NCBI RefSeq assembly: GCF_904846675.1
Contig: NZ_CAJHBT010000002.1
Span: forward strand, 168,513-232,512
Reading direction: 5' to 3'
Length of the DNA stretch: 64,000 nucleotides
DNA from: Psychrobacter urativorans
GTDB taxonomy: Bacteria; Pseudomonadota; Gammaproteobacteria; Pseudomonadales; Moraxellaceae
The position numbers and the translations under genes are program-made. Below are positions 63,989 to 64,000 of the stretch, piece after piece; position 1 is the stretch's first letter, and every line of letters starts with the position of its first letter. The notes beneath the pieces were generated by a model, which saw only the letters and a list, made by a program, of their open reading frames with translations, was not told the DNA's origin and ran no database searches.

Positions 63989-64000
63989 ATGACCAAGAAA
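63989..64000 (+). CDS. start of an unidentified gene cut by the window edge
   Basis: Only ATG and three codons (Met-Thr-Lys-Lys) are in view, behind a good AAGGAG site at 63978-63983. An 8-base inverted repeat, GGTAAACT (63958-63965) and AGTTTACC (63981-63988), brackets and partly covers that site. Such starts are common for IS3-type transposase OrfA, but four codons cannot decide. Confidence 0.4.

Overview
The window is a stretch of ordinary bacterial chromosome from a gammaproteobacterium. The gene content and order (petABC next to sspAB, leuCDB followed by fimV and truA, a PhnD-type sensor kinase with a FixJ-type regulator) and the moderately AT-rich, Asn/Gln-rich coding style point to Moraxellaceae, most likely Psychrobacter or a close relative. 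That assignment is an inference from recognised proteins, not a database match. I see no CRISPR array, prophage or rRNA. There is one tRNA, and a gene start at the right edge that could belong to an insertion sequence.

Layout. 1-4.6 kb: a c-type multiheme cytochrome of the alcohol-dehydrogenase subunit type (cut by the left edge), divergent from a two-component system, with a sharp palindrome between them. 4.7-9.1 kb: an ABC importer (ATPase, permease, two tandem lipoprotein binding proteins). 9.6-11.7 kb: metG. 12-18.1 kb: a ketone-body utilisation cluster (GntP-type permease divergent from scoA-scoB and two paralogous 3-hydroxybutyrate dehydrogenases, the second behind a 969-bp non-coding stretch that ends in three hairpins). 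18.5-22.2 kb: mgtE, mrp, dcd. 22.3-26.3 kb: sspB, sspA and the cytochrome bc1 operon petABC. 26.8-32.7 kb: uup, slyX and two tandem FadL-type porins. 32.9-40.7 kb: putP, then a LysR regulator divergent from leuC-leuD-(lipoprotein)-leuB. 41-51 kb: an L,D-transpeptidase with a 10-copy Asn-Thr-Gly repeat, infA, truA, an asparaginase, a FimV protein split over two genes, queA and dinB. 51.5-54.6 kb: an unknown acidic protein, tRNA-Leu(CAA), fpr, trmO. 54.7-61.6 kb: type II secretion genes gspE and gspHIJK, interrupted by tatD and a TetR regulator. 61.7-64 kb: a FabR-like TetR regulator, a dGTPase and the start of one more gene.

How the genes work together. The 12-18 kb block can import 3-hydroxybutyrate or a related acid (GntP), oxidise it to acetoacetate (two dehydrogenases) and activate acetoacetate with succinyl-CoA (ScoAB). 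The FadL-type porins suggest uptake of hydrophobic substrates. The bc1 complex and the multiheme cytochrome serve respiration. FimV and the pseudopilins concern envelope assembly, type IV pili and secretion.

No wholly new defence or mobile system stands out. The strongest leads are regulatory or structural: a structured leader before the second hydroxybutyrate dehydrogenase, a second intrinsic terminator inside the leader of mgtE with related sequence blocks on both sides of that gene, perfect operator-like palindromes in three divergent promoter regions, a two-gene FimV, and two unassigned proteins. All residue and base positions were counted by hand from the sequence; identity statements are by eye.
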